DNA of 64,000 nt from Phalacrocorax aristotelis (taxonomy: Eukaryota > Chordata > Aves > Suliformes > Phalacrocoracidae). The notes under the pieces were generated by a model. That model worked only from the letters and a program-made list of their open reading frames with translations. It did no database searches and was not told the DNA's origin. Below are positions 39,906 to 54,361 of this stretch, piece by piece; position 1 is the stretch's first letter; each line of letters starts with the position of its first letter. The stretch lies in assembly GCF_949628215.1 (NCBI RefSeq), contig NC_134283.1, forward strand, positions 24,406,975 to 24,470,974. Reading direction: 5' to 3'. The position numbers were made by a program, and so were the translations under genes.

Positions 39906-42900
39906 TCCACCTGCTGGCCTTGCTGCCCTGTACTGGCCCCACTGTTGCCCCGGGCTCTGCTCTCGCCCTTGCCTTTCAGAGTGTGTTGCCTGGCCCACGT
40001 GGCACATTCCTCTCATTCCTGCCACCAGCCACCCCACAGACTGCCAAGCCCTTCTGAGTTTCCAGCTGGCCCCTTCAGAGAGCTTCAATGCTGATCTCCA
40101 CCCACCTTCAAAGGCAGCCCTGTTCCTGATGCTGCTGCAAACACCAGCCTCTCCTGCTGGGATGCCCCACTGGGGTTCATCCAGCATCCTCCATCCGGGG
40201 CTGGCTGTGCACTGCTTTCCTGCCCAGCCGAGCTGGCACAGCTATGCTCTCCCTGTTTCACACCAAGGGCAACTGGCAGCACTGCCCACTCCACACTGAC
40301 CTCAACAGAGCAGAGATACATCCAGGGAAGCCACAGATGAGTTCTGTGCAAGAACAGACACTGTGGGCTCCTGTGGGGCTAGCAGGGCTCATCTCATCTC
40401 TAAGATCAAAACTGTCTGAACCTCAGATGTGAACCCCAGGAGGGACCAATTTGGCTGCTCTGCAGGATCCCTTGGACCACCCAGGATGGAGTCTCATTCC
40501 CTCTTCGCTCAAATGTTCCGACCTTCCCCAGCCTCCAGGGCCAGGACTCAGGGTGGCAGACGTCTGCAGAGCATCTCTGGGAGAGAGCAACACAGCCCCT
40601 GCAAAATAAAACCCAAAAGGGAGAGAAGTCACAGGTAGGGAGGACTTCTAGGGAAGGAACTCTACTTCAGCAACCAGCCAATGCCAGTGCCACCACAGCG
40701 GTGACTTGTTTGCTGTGGTGTGCTCCAGGAGCATTGTTTGCTCTCCCATTGCATGACAAGGCCTTGAGCTTCTCCAGAGTAGTGAGCAATTACTCCAGTG
40801 AGTAATTTCTCACTATACAGATTCCCGTGCCCTGATGGGGGCTGCCAGGTATCACTGCAGTACCCCTACAGCAAAGCTAGAGGAGTAGCCAGCTGTGGGG
40901 CAGGCTGTGGCAGGACAGGGCCCGTGTTCATGGAGCTGGCTGGGAAACTTCTAACAAAAGTGAAGTCAAACCAAAAGGCTTTGCTGGGAGGGTTGCACTG
41001 AGCAATGCTCCTGTGCAGTCCTGGCCAGGCACCAGCCTGCCTACTCAGGAGAAGGCTGAAAGAGTGCAGATTTCTAGGCCTCATCAGGAGAAACCAGATG
41101 TCAAAACGTTGGGGTTGCTGGCAGAAGGGACCATCCTTTTCATCCTCCTTGCTGTGGCTCACCTTCCCTCTTGAGCCCCAGACATTAGGGTGCAAAGCGC
41201 TGTGGGCTCTTTCCTAGCATGTTAAAATCAAGCTGATGTCTCCCACACAAAGCTGCACAGCCACGGGGACCTGCATGAAGGTGAGCTGCTGGGACAGGCC
41301 AGTGCTGCTCTCCCTGTGGCAAGGACACTGTTCCTGTTGCACGCTGGCCGTGGAAATTTAGAAAACTCCCCCAGTTGACCTGGGGAAGCTCTGAAGGTGC
41401 AGAAACCAAAGGGGGAATTCAAATCAGGCATGGGTGTTGGCCTGCCTGCCTGTGCTCAGAGCATACTGCCTGAGTTTCTGTGATGAAGTCAGACACATCT
41501 TTACAAAAAAGATGTTGCTGTTTTGAGCCCATGTCAACATGGTTAGTGCTCGAACAGGCCAGGTGTTTTCAGCCAAAGCTTTCTGCTTCATTCAGAATGC
41601 TGTTGGGTTTAGCAATATCTGCTCAGCAATTAGCATTAAATTCTGCTACCCAGGGGAAAAAAATATTTTTCTTTTTTAAATCAACACCACATTGTTTCAT
41701 TTTCTAAATAAAGATGTCTTCATCTGTGGTTTTGAAATTTAATTTTGGTTTTAAATTTACCTAGATAACTTAGTGACCAAACCCACCCCTCTACAAGCAA
41801 AGGCATCAACCTCCTGTTTGACCTGAAATGTAATTTTCCTTTTGGGCAGCAACCCAAAAACCTCCCATTCCACTCCCTACCCTGCTGCTTACCACCTCTG
41901 GATCTCCCTTGGAGAGCCCCACTGTACCAGCTGAAGCCCTCAGCCTGGTCTCACTGGAAAAGCCCGGTCCTAATGAACACAGAAGAAATTTCCAGGGTGT
42001 CTCAGCTTGTGCTGGCTAGGGGTCTCTGCCTGTGCCAGCTCTCCAGGGTCTCTGCTCCCTTTGCAAACCCGATGTAGCCATACCAGCTGGGCAGCCTCTG
42101 CAGGAGGAGAACAAGCTGGCCACGCATCCCTCCCCAGGGCATGAAACAGGAGGCAGAGTGACTGTCTGGGCACCCTTTGTCTGGGGTAGGTAGCTGCTGC
42201 AGACACTGTCACTCTCCAGGGCTGTCAGGCAGAAGCACCCTTCTCTGGGACCAAATCCACTTTGTTAAAACCAGCATGCCTGCTGGGATTTCTCCTGTCA
42301 TTCTTGTATCAGTTCTTGGGTACAAAGGTTCCAAATCAAACCTATCCTTCCCCAGTGTCCTCATCACCACCGGATCTGAGCCTCAAATTCAGCCTGGACC
42401 AAAAATGTAAAGTCTCTGCTGCAACCTGGATTTATGCAGCCATGTCCCTGCACTGGATGGCTCCAACCACATGCAGCCACTGCGTCCTGGCTGTATTTGC
42501 TCAGCTAGGGATGAAGGGCACAGGAATGTCACTGGCACCCAGTAAGAGACCTGGCATGGCAGCTGCAAGGGCAGAGTGGTGCAAGCGGCTGTACTGACCT
42601 TCTCCTGCACGTGTGCCTGCGTGGGGCCCCTCGCTCTTCTCCCCAGCAGTGCCTTCCTCCTGGAGAACTCTTGCCCACGAAGCTCCGACCTCTCCAAGAC
42701 AGGTCCCCCAAGGGAATGTTGCTAGTGCCAGAACACAGCGCGCGCCTGTGTGTGTGCACAGGACTGTGTACGTGTTTGCAAGCCAGGCGAGCGTGCCCAG
42801 CACTGCCACTCCCTCACACAGGGAAAGGAATTTCTTCCAAGAGCGGCTTATCATCTTGGGAACCTCTGCTTCCCAGTACAGCCGCCGGCGCAGAGGTCAA

Positions 42901-45900
42901 TGAGTTACCCAGAGCTATGCTATAAACAGCTTGGGCTACCAGCAGACCATCGGCTCCCGAAGGGAAGCACAAAAGCCCAGGCACCACCTTCACCCCAGAT
43001 CTGCATTAAACAAGATCCAGCAAGGTTGCCCACAGGCATGGTGTCAGGGAGCAGCTCGGTGCTCTGTTAAGCCTGAGAGTGGCCGCACCGGCTGCGGCTC
43101 CCTCCTGTTGCAAGCAGCTGCTCTGCATGAACAGCCTCTCCCTGACTCACCCATCCCCTGCTCCCAGTCCTGGTGCTGCATCCTTAGGGCTCAGGACTCT
43201 GTTCTGCTACAGCAGAGCCCAGAGAGACACTCTACCTGCGCCATGGTTCAGGCATCCCGGGGAGACAGCAGAGCCGCTCAGCTCTGAAAACCCCTCCTCT
43301 GACAAATTGCAAATACACATAGAACAAGAGATCTGTGGACCCAGCAGTATTTGTGCACCCTGGCTAAACTCCACAAACAGCGATAGCAGAGAAAAATACA
43401 GGTTTGTTTTTTTCTTTTGAAAACAATGAAAGAGTTACAATCAGGCTTTTGTAACACTCCTGTTTCCTTCTAGGAGTGCTCAGAATTTGACCATTTCTTG
43501 GCAGGTTCAAAATGAAGCCTTCTTGCTTTTCCCTTTCAGGTTATTTAAAAATGAACCTGAAAGAAAAGGAAGTCAGCCTAAATCTAACTTCAGTCAGGGA
43601 AAAAAGAAAACAAACAAGATGAAACATTTTGTTTCAGGTCAAACAAACTCCTGTTTCATGTTTTTGATTCTCTGATATGGGTGGGGGGACCCATTTTGGC
43701 ATTAGGTGGAGCAATGATTTCCTTTCCTCTTCTGAAAGCTCACCCAGCCTGAGCACTGACTGCAGCCCTGGGAGCCACAGGGATGCTGGCAGTAGTGAGC
43801 AGAGCCAGTGGGGATATTTCCTTATTCTTGCATTCTCTGCAAATAGGTGCAGAGTGGTGATAAGCACCTGCTGGCACCATGTCCCCCTGCAATCCTGGGT
43901 CCTTCAGGCAGCATGCCATTGCCTGCCTGCTCATGTCAGGGGACAGGAGCATAGGGGAGAGGGACCTGCTTCTATGTACCTCCATGCATGCTTTTGCATG
44001 CCTAAGATGGGGTGGCTGGGGGCAGCTCTCAAAGAAAGGAGTTGATGCATGGCTTGCAGGACACCAGCAAAACCGGTGTGGCAAGTCACTGAAATGCTGC
44101 CCAACAGGCCTTTCTTTAAGATATTTCTTTTGCTGATGCCCTCACTCAAGACTTTTCTTCCACCTCCAAGACCCTTCTTACTTTTCTCCATGCTGCGCCG
44201 CATACGTCAATCCAAAGCTGCTGCCTGCACTGGGAAATTTGCTCCATCCTGCAACTAAAGGGTTAAGCGGGCTCTGGGGCTGAACTAAGCTGAACTCAGC
44301 ACTACATTTTCAGAAATGCTGAGGCCTGCTCCTCTCGCATTGTTTTCAGCCAGAAGCGGAGGAAGTAAGCACTCTTGGAAAACAGGCTCTGTGTGTCAAC
44401 CATGCGCGGGTTGGTCAGGCGGCTGGGACCACCCTTACAGCACATGCAGTGGCTGCCCCCGCGCCGGAGGGAGCCATGCAGGGAGCAGCCTGGGGTTCTG
44501 CTTTGAGGTCTCCTCCTTGGCATTGAGGTGTGAACCCCCAGCATCCTCCCTGCAGTCCTCCAAATGTGACCACCACTTCAAAAGCAGCAGCACGGCCACC
44601 GCCCAGGGGAGCCTCCAGACTGCACGGAGACAGAGCCAGGGAAGTGGAGGCCACAGATAAGGCATGGGAAGGAAGAAAGAAGGACCAGAGCCAGGCAGCT
44701 GAACTCCAGGATTTGAAGATTGCTGCAGCCCCTGCCTGTCACTGTGTTGTGGAAAGGAGCCTTCTAGTTCACCCTTCTGCAAACATCTTGGGTTTTTTTC
44801 CAGGTCAGCTTGCAGGAAGGTTTGAAGGCGACAGGGAAAGCTCCACGTGCAGCTGTCTCAGAGGCACCGGTTTCACGCTAGAAAGCTTAATGATAAGACG
44901 TAGGAGAGTGGCAAGGAATAGCAGTCACAAGCGTACAGCACTACAGCGCTGCCTCTCAAAGCCTTTTCGAGCTTTTTTGATCATTGCATCCCTTCCTTGG
45001 CCATCCTGCCTGCAGCAGAGCTACAGCACCTTCCAGCACCACCACTGCTTTGGCAATGGTTCAGGGGGCACAGCCAAAGCATCATACATCACAGCAGTTT
45101 TTAGGCACAGGACTATCAGGGAAAACCTCTTTCTTCTGCTAGAACTGCTTCTTCCAAGGTTGCAGAGGTAGCCCGGACCTCGCATCCTGTGAGATCTGAG
45201 CTAACAACTAGTGAAACCATCACACACCCTCAGGATACTCCTCCCAGTTCCCTCTAACTCTTGTCAGATCTCTCCTGCCTGCACTATGACAAGGTTGCAG
45301 GGATGAGCATCTCCATCCTGCACAAGGATACCTGCTCCCCTGCAGAGGGCACAAAGGGACACGAGGAGATGTGTCATGAGCTTCTGATGTTCCCAGCCTG
45401 TCCCACATCCCCAGGCAGCACAGTCCCAGACCCCTGACTCTCCTGGGATGGAGCAGGGGCTGCTCTCCATGCCACCTGCAGAAGAGGACCCCTTCCCACC
45501 ACCCCTCTAAACAGTGCCTCCTCTGGAGCTGTTGTGCAACCTCTCACCCCAAGAACGCTTTCTCAGCTCTCCTACCACCATGAAGCCTGGCCCTGCCATG
45601 CACCCAGCCAAGATAGACACCATCCCCAGGAATAAGCCCCACACGGACAGACTCACAGCTGGCAGCCAGATCTAGCCAGTCTTCAGAGCAGAAGAGGGTC
45701 CCCAGGTGATGAAAAGTGTCTCTTGGCCACCTGATCCCTCTTGGATGAGAAGAGCTGCTGCAAAGAGGTCCCACAGCTCCACCCTTCCTGCTGCCCCATT
45801 CAGTCACAGCTTGTCTCCTTGGCCTCTCATCCCAGCTCTTTTCCCAGACTGGAAGTATGTCTGCCCAGCACTGTCCAGAACATAAAATGGGCTTAACCCT

Positions 45901-46944
45901 ATCAATATGCAGGAGAATTGATGGCAGGTAGCATGTAGAGAGCTGCCAGCCTCTGAGGGGCACCAAGACCTCCCTGAGAATGGCCAGGCAAGACCTGGGG
46001 TGTGGATAAACACCTGCAGCCCTCATTGGGGTGCTGAGCTCAGACAGGATCTGACTGGGAGCCCTCCTGCTTTGCCCACCTCTCTGGAGCTGGAATGACC
46101 TAAAGGGGGTCCTCTCTGCTGGCCCATGTGAGGTGGCTGCTCACCAGCCAGAGGAACACAGGGAAAGCACTGGCTGGAAACGGCTGTGTGTAAGCAGCCA
46201 TCTCAGCCTTTGCACCATGGCCTTGTATGTGCTGGACAGGTTTTCCTGTGGCCTCAGGCAGCCACAGCCATCAGGCTGTGGTGGGGACAGCAGAGGAAGG
46301 TCTCTCTGATGTATTCCCCATGTTTTGGGGAGCTGTTGCTAAGCCCACAAGCTGTGCTCTTCCCATCCAATAAACTGGAAAACTGTGGCACTATGCCTTT
46401 CTTTGCAAAGGTGCTCAGAAAGACATTGCATCAGGGCTATGTGCCCGAGAGAGGTGAATCTGAGTTGTTTTCCTGCAAGTTGCAGACTGGTCTGGGAGCC
46501 ACTGGCATGCAGCTGCTGGCTGCAAGATGCAAGCCAGGCAGCTGCTTTTCCACCCCGGGAGGTGTATGGGGCCTGCATCAGGGCACCGCAGGCAGTGCCA
46601 GGCCACCCTTGTCGGCAGAGTGGAGATACTTGAGTGCATTGAGGCTGGGGGGCTCCTGTCTGGGGACATGCACAGCCAGTGTTGGGAGCGTAGCCCTGCC
46701 TGGGACTTGCTGCATTGTCCAGTTCTTCACTGCAAGACAGGGAATCAGCTGAGGGGCCTGCTGGCTGCTAGGAGGTTCCCATTGCATGTCTCAAGGTGAG
46801 TTTGGGATGCAGACCTTCAGTATGCAAAGCCCACTGCTTCCACAGGCTTGCAGATGGCAGAGTGTGATGGTGTCTTTGACCTCCCCCGGGAAGGACAAAG
46901 CTACCCTACCAGGACTGGCAAGCATCATCTCTAAGGAGCTTGGC
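39906..46944. other. Intergenic DNA between SH3TC2 and ABLIM3, part 1
   Basis: No gene could be supported. Open frames of up to 213 codons (for example 44530-45171) show no known domain. A noncoding 5' exon of SH3TC2 could hide here and would not be visible without transcript data. Confidence 0.55.
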
Positions 46945-47365
46945 CCAGGGTTTGAAGGGCAACGAAGCTGGTAAGGGGCATGGAGAACAAGTCTGAGGAG
47001 GAGCGGCTGAGGGAGCCGCTTAGTTTGGAGAAGAAGAGTCTGAGGGGAGACCTTATCGCTCTCTACAACTACCTGAAAGGAGGTTGTAGTGACATAGGTG
47101 TAACTAGTGTTAGGAAGAGAGGAAATGGCCTCAAGCTGCATGAGGGGAGGTTTAGATTGGATATTAGGAAAAATGTGATTACTGAAAGAGTGGTCAGGCA
47201 TTGGCACAGGCTGTCCAGAGAGGTGGTGGGGTCACCATCCCTGGAGGTGTTCAAAAAACTTGCAGACGTGGCATTTTGGGACATGGTTTAGGAGGCCTGG
47301 TGGTGTTGGTTTGGGGGTTGGACTTGATGATCTTAATGATTCTGTGATTCTATGCTTCTATGAAA
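46945..47365 (+). mobile_element. CR1 LINE 3' fragment, plus-oriented
   Basis: A plus-strand frame at 46980-47291 carries the CR1 tail '[20 protein letters not shown]' then '[17 protein letters not shown]' and '[12 protein letters not shown]'. It ends in GATTCTGTGATTCTATGCTT at 47339-47358, the CR1 3' microsatellite. It is 5'-truncated and inserted opposite to the other CR1s in the window. Confidence 0.93.
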
Positions 47366-50300
47366 TTGGAATGCCCAAACTCTGCCTTCCCCGCTGTGCC
47401 CAGTGTCACCTTACAGGACATTGTGCTGCTTTTCAGGCTTGGCATCCCCCCAGCAGCCCCGCAGCCCCACAGGAGAGCTCATTAACCGATAGCAACCCAG
47501 CTGGTGATGTGCACAGTGCAGTCGGGCTCTCCTCCTCCTGCATATTAATTGTCAGAGCCATTAGATGGCAGCAGCTACCACGCCACCAGGGTCCCACTGC
47601 CCACACAGTCCAAACATTGCAAAACCAGTCTTGGAGCCAGGCCCCAGCCCTGCTGCCCACAGCCCTCAGGCACCAGCAGACTGCATCTGATCCACAGGGA
47701 GGACCCTGGGATAGGGAAATAACCCCAGGGTGAGGCAAGGGCTGTGGGACTGCAGAGCTGGGCTTGCAAGGGAAAATGTGGGAAGGGTCCAAAATAGGGG
47801 ACCGGCATCCCAAGCAGCAATGCTGGGCTCAGTGTTAGGCTCACACAAGTGCAACCAACCCAGTCCTGAGGACATCTCTAAGGAAGATGACTCCCTGGAG
47901 TCCATCTGCAAGTGACTGCTGTGAGCACATGGCTGGGAAACACCAGTTGTTGACTTGCCAAAACCGGCCTCCGTGCACTGCACTAACAAGCAGTCGGTGA
48001 GGCTACACTAATTTCCAGTGGTGATTTTATTGTCTCTATGTTAAAGACATGGTAACACACCAGGCAAACCCTGCCTGGGATATGCAGTCATGGTTCGGTC
48101 AGGTGCTGTGTTGGATAGAGCTGACTGAAAATCAGAAAAAAAAATTAATCAAAATGTCAAAGTTGTTCTCCTTGGAGAGGTTTCCAAAGGAAATGTATTT
48201 AATTGGAAATATCTCTAGAAAATCAAACTTTAAAAAGATTTCAACTCCTCAATTTCCTTGTATTTCTTCCCTCTAGTATCCCTTTTCCTTTACTGTTCTC
48301 CTCTGCCTCTGCTTTTACCCTGTTCCTATTTTGCCATTGGAACAGAAATGAACCGGATGAGGAAGGAGAACAGAAAATGACAAAGTGAGCACAACCCTCC
48401 AGATCTCCAATTTTTCATTTTTCAATTTCAACCACAGTAGGAAAATGATCATGAAAAAGCATTTTGTTCATCTTTAGACTACAAACGTATAAAATTCCAA
48501 TCTCTATAATACTTTCCCCTCCAACATCCATGATACAAGTTGTAAGACGCTGAATAGCTGTCTCCCACACATATAGCACCAAAAAGCAAATGCAGTGCTG
48601 CCTTCTCCACTGCCAGCCCAGCAAGCTTTGATTTGAGCAGTGCCTGCCATGGAGCCTGAGCAAAGATGTGATTCATATGAACCACTCTGTCTAATTCACA
48701 CAGCTCAAGCTCAATCTTAACCATACAGTAAAGGGAAAATATTTATAGAAATCTTCTGGTAACTTGGAAAAAAATACCTATATTTTTAGACTTTCCTCTG
48801 GAAGAAGAGAAAAACTGATTAAGATATTAATTGCTTATGCTGATCTAGAGGTTTTTTTGAAGCTCTTAACAATCCAAGCGGCTTGTCAAGGTGTTGGTGT
48901 TGATGCCATTTCCTTTTAGAAAGCAACAAAGCAGCTCAGTGAGGCTAAGCATCTCATTTTGATATTTTAATGGTGGAACATTTGGATTTTTTAACTTACA
49001 AAGCTTTGCTGCTTTAATTTGTTGTACATGAAGCCAAGGCTGAAATCAGAATGAACGCTTTCAGCTTAAGCTAATTAATCCAAACACTTTGATTCAAATC
49101 CCGTTGTGTTTTCTCAGTTTTGTTCTCCAGGAATTTATTTTAAGTGTCTACATTCCATTTTTAGACCAGGAGAAAAAAAGTGAGATTTCCTAGAAAAGAG
49201 GTAACCCACTCCCTACCCAGGCCTAACCATTCTGCAGTATTTTGTATGCTTATAAGTGCAAAAAGAAATTATCTTTTCTGAATTACGTTATTCGGTCTCC
49301 TTCTGAACTGCACAGGCAGCATGGTCCAGAGACCTGGTACGAGCTTTGCCATCAGTCCCCAAAGCAAGGAGTGCCATGCTCAGTCCTGAAGATTCCCAAG
49401 TTCAGGAATCACCCTGATTCTCAGTTTCCTCAGGAAACAGTATGAGGAACAAAAGGGAAAACAAGTTATCATGATAACGCCATTCCAGCAATAAGAAAGC
49501 AGCAGCATTTGCCAAGGCTAAATTGCTCTTTCTGAGAATGTGGTGCTCCCTGAGGAGCCCTGGGGAGATGGGAGGTGTGCCAGCCAGCTTCCACAAGTGG
49601 AGTGGTCCATGGGCTGGGTTTCTCACAGGCAGCTTGTGATGGGCAAGGCTGTCCATTAACAACATCTTGGGATCCTGACCTAACGGCTGATGGAAGGGAG
49701 GATGTTTCTTCCTTCCATCAGTCCTCTCTGCTTCAGGGCAACTTAAAAGGGAAAACTAAAAATAAACCCAACTTCCAATGACCTTTAATGGGTTGAAACA
49801 TAGTTGGCAATGGGAAAGTGGGTCATGTATGCTGGGGGCCAGAGCTGCAGCTGGTGTAAGTCTCCCTTTGCACTGCTTTGCTGATGCTGCTTGGCAGGAG
49901 CCACTGGCCAGGCATTGCGGGGCAGCTGTCCCCAGTGGGTCCCCGCACGCCCTGCCACAGGACTGGGAGCAGGGGCTGCACTAGCATGGTGGGCACAAAC
50001 TCAGCTACACACACAGAGAGGGGAAGCAAAGCAGCCTCTAGACGCCCAGCCTCGGGCAATAAGCCCTGATGTTGCTTGGGAGCCCCCAGCCTTGCTGCAT
50101 GCCACAACACGATGCTCCTTGGCTTTTCCAGCATGCTGATGCAACAAAGGTCTGCACAGGGACATTAGCTCTCCTGAAGGGCTAGAGAATGAGAGACTCC
50201 TGCAGGTTTTAGGACAATGGTTTCCAATGCCCTAAAACCCTTCTCTTAGGCAGATCATGCAGGACCTCTCCTCTCCTGGTGTCCTAGTCTTTCAGGAGGG

Positions 50301-53300
50301 GAGGTGAAGGCCCAGCACTCCCGACATGCAGGAAGAGTCACTCCAGAGCTTTTGCAGCACTTGTCTTCCCTTGTCTGCTTTTGATTTGGGAACATTTGTT
50401 GTACTTGACCTAGGGATTTAGCCCCCATGATAATAAGATAAGGACCTTCAGCTCCTGCCATGCACAGCATCAGCATCCCTCCCTGCCTTTGCAGGATCGC
50501 TACAGGTCACAGATGGGCTATAGTGCATACCAGCATTGCCTGGAGCAGCTCCAGCTCACAACCATTCTCAGCTGTCTGGGTATTTTTTAACACTGAAACC
50601 ATTTGCGCTGCACTAAAATTAATGACTGAAAATGTGAGTTTGCTTGAAAATAATCTATCATTTGATTATCACTTTAATGCAGGCAGCCTGGGGAACATCT
50701 GCCTCTGCCTGTCTGTGTCTCCTCATGCTGACACGGGGAATTGCTGGGAAGGGCTGTTGTGCTGCTGTGTAAACTGGAAGAAAGCCAAACCACTGGCAAA
50801 TTACTTGGTGGTTGCTGTAACTGAGGAAGAGGAGTGGGGTCCCGTGTTGGATGAGGCACCAGCTGTGCTGTCAAGTCCCACCATAGCCACCTAGGGCCCA
50901 CTTTTAAAACACCCACTTCCCAGTTCACTGCCTCGGGTCCCAGTTGCTATGTTTTCCAGGTACTCCCAAAGCAAAATGCTGATCTCCATCATCTGGAAAG
51001 TAATTCTGTCGTCACTAGAAGAGTGTGTCTGGCTTTGCATCACGGCAGTGGGCAGCAGCATCTGACCACTCCTGACTTTACTTCTGCCAGATCCCACCTC
51101 ACAGGGGAAGCAGGGGACAAGAGAAAAATGGGTGGGGAACTGCCCAGTGCTGCAGACATGGACCACGTGCTGTGGTATAATGGTGTCTCCAGACCTTTTA
51201 GGCTTCTCTGCTGCCTTTTGGGAACATTACAGCCCCACACTTGCAGGGTTTTTTTGGAAAATGCCACCAGCTTCTGACGAGCCAGAGTCCTGCTTCGCTG
51301 CAGCCTGCCCAGTGCTCCATATGAGGCATTGGGCTGGGCTGTGCCGGGGTCCCCATGAGTATCTTGCTGCTCTTGTTTGGACTTAAATCTTGTTGCTGAG
51401 AAAGGAGAGCGTTTCACTGCCAGTACACATGCAAGCAGGTCTGCCAGGAACTTGGGCTGGCCAGGATGCGTTTGGCCAGCTGGTGCCTCTGGGACAGACA
51501 AGGGCAAACAGCCCTTGCTACAGCACCCTGGAGCAAGGGTTGCAGCTGGGATCTCTGGCCAAGGCATTTCCACTCCTGCTGCAAGTACAATTCACACGGT
51601 CCAGCAGTGAAGGTTGTTCACCAAGATGACTACCAGTTGAAGGGGAAAGAAAGTGGGTGGAAAGCCTGGGGCTCCTACAGAGAGACCTCTGAAAGCTGTG
51701 ACTGTACGTGTCTGTGTTTGCAAACTTCTATGTATGCATGTGTCAGATCAAGGTATGCTGAAAGGGATGCTGTGGCTTCAAGTAAAACAGAAATGCCTGA
51801 GCTAAGGCTGCTACTGAACCGTCCCTGCATGCACTTTGAGGACAGAGATGCTTACGTGATCTTTGAACTCTCTGACCTCTCCTAACCCCGTCTCTCCTGG
51901 CCTTGGGACCTGCTATCTGATATTTCCCTTGCATTTCCCTCTCCTTTCCTCACCTGCTCCCCAAGTCATGGAGGAGGGATCCCCTTCCCTGCAGCTTTCC
52001 CTGGGCATGCTGCTCAGGGTACCAACATCCCTTCCCAGGGACAGCGGACGAGTGCAGCCTCAAACAGAAGCATGCAGGTGGTGGCTTCCCAGGTCACCAG
52101 CTGGAGAGGTGGTGGGCCTGATTTCTCCAAGTTCCTGGTGTTGGTATAGTACCAGATACATTCTGAGCCCAGCTTCTGGTGATTTCACATGCAGCCAGCA
52201 ACTTCCAGTTCTCCCAGTAATCAGCCAGCTAGTGTTTCAATCAATCATCAGGAAAGAAATACAGTTATCGACCAGGAGGGGAAAGTTTGGTTCAGGTGAC
52301 TCTCTCAGCATCTCACAAGGCCAAGGACACAGGGTTAAGAAACCTGGTGTCCAGGGAAGCTGTCAGTAAAATTAAATTAGCACCTTTTTTTCCTTCTGTC
52401 CTCTTACCCCCATCACTACTGTGTCCCTTTTCACTGAATGATGCAGGGTCCTGCAGGCAGCAGCTTCCTCTGCACAGCCTGAGCTACGTGGTACATGCTG
52501 GGTACTGAGGCAGGCATCTTACAGGAAAAATACACATCTAGTAATTGCTGTGAAAGACTGTGTCGGAATGCACAGACACAAAGGGATGAAAGGAGGCTGC
52601 ATTAACATCCTGACATTTCCTCATTTCTGACTTCTTCTCTCAGGCATCCCTACCACCCTTTTGTGGCAGCTTTCACAGGCAGTTTCCTCAAAGAAAAGGA
52701 AATGGGATTTCCAAAACACCCTGGTGACAGCGCTGATGGTGAGGGGGTCTGACCAGTGCCCTGCATCGTAGGCCCCTGCCATAGCCTGGCTGGGGGTCAG
52801 GTCCCTGGGTGGGAGCCATTGGCTACGGTGGGGGGTTGGCAGGGGTTTGAGCTTCCTGCTGTCTGCTCACCAGTGCTGAAACCCAAAAATCCCATGGCAA
52901 GGGGCACCCAATGCCCTGCTCAACTCTCCCACTGGCAGCACCCGCTGCCTGTCCCCCACGGTGCAGCTTGACCGTGCTGAGACTGGCTAGCTGGGAGGGG
53001 ACATAGGGGAAGAGGTTCTGCACTGCTGCATCCTGAATCCCACCAAAGCACCCCATCCTCCTCCACAGCCCTCTGCAGTCCCATCCTGTCTGTACTGGAA
53101 ATTTCAAGTTGTTCTGAAGGCAGTTAAGTTAACAAGAGTTGGAAACCAGGGCAGCGGAAGAAGCTTAATTAGCTCGCTGAACCGTGGGGACCAGCTCACA
53201 TCGTGTTTGCTTTATTGACTCCCCAAATGGACATTATTGATACGATAGGCATGAGCCTCGCTGCGCCACAGGCCTGCACTCTTGCCTTGAGGAGGGGACA

Positions 53301-54361
53301 CCCCAGACACTTGCCAGGCACAAGGAAACTTCACAAAGGGTGCCAAATCAGCACCATGGGGCAGCCTGAGCCATCCTGCCGTGCTGTATCAGCAGCACTG
53401 CTCTTCCCTTGTCTCTCCCCCTCAGCCCTGCAGGGACCCCCAGACCCCTGTCCCTGCTCTTCCCACCCACCTGATACCTCTGGGGAGGGGCAGAGCCAAA
53501 GGGGACAGGCAGCAAGGCTTGCAGTGAGCTGGCTGCATCACTGGCAGCACAGGCATAGCTCACACGACCTGCTACCTGTCTTGTCATGTCACCACAAATA
53601 TCTGCTGCCACAAATAAAACAGCAAGAGAAAGGGAAAGCAAAAGGCCCTCTCTGGACGGCATTCCAGCCCCAGGAACAGGAGAGATGCTGTGCCTGTCAC
53701 GCTGCATGAAAAACCCCTTTCATCAGCAGCAAGATCATAGCTTGCCTCTTTGAATCACAGCGCAGCTTCTCGGGGGCTCCACAGGCAGGGCAGGCACAGC
53801 CCTGCTCTCCGCTTGCACCCTGGGAGCAGCTCCGCTGGGTAAGGCTTTATTCTGATAGATAGCATCTCACAAACAAAACAAGGCGCTAATGGCTTTGAAG
53901 CCCTTCCAGAAATCCTGATGTGCTGCCGGCAGAGAAGGCTGCTTGCTGATCATGAGGGAAGAGCCCCCTCTCCATCCTGCAGCCAGGTGTTGTGCAAACA
54001 CACACAGCCCCCTCCCTGCTTGCAACATGGGACAGACACCCAGGCTGCCTGGCATGGGGCTGCCAGGACAGCTGGGGGTGGCCAGCTTGGAGAGCCACCA
54101 GAGGGGAATCTCAGCACTAGAGAAAATCCAGTTTTTCAGCATAAATTGTATCCCTCCTCACCATGCCTCTGTCCTGGGACAGCGTTTTTTTGTATGCTCA
54201 GCCACCACAGGACCAAGCCGGAGAGCAAGCGGTATGGGAACGGCGAACGGCAGCTGGTCGCACCTAGGGCTGGGTGGGAGCAGCACTGGGCTCCAACAAA
54301 GCCCCACGGTGGGTGCACATGGGGATCCCCGTGACAAGGAGGGGGCCAGCCTGGGAACCCT
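47366..54361. other. Intergenic DNA between SH3TC2 and ABLIM3, part 2
   Basis: No coding exon was seen. The stretch at about 48720-49180 is AT-rich and complex rather than simple-sequence; it is discussed as a possible conserved element. The rest appears ordinary. Confidence 0.55.

Noticed and set aside
44530-45171. 213-codon plus-strand frame in the intergenic region
   Set aside because: No domain, composition shift or splice structure supports it; it is probably chance.
52823-53107. Minus-strand 'MGCFGG' start as a distant SH3TC2 exon 1
   Set aside because: There is no good donor in the required phase, and a better MGCC exon lies next to exon 2.
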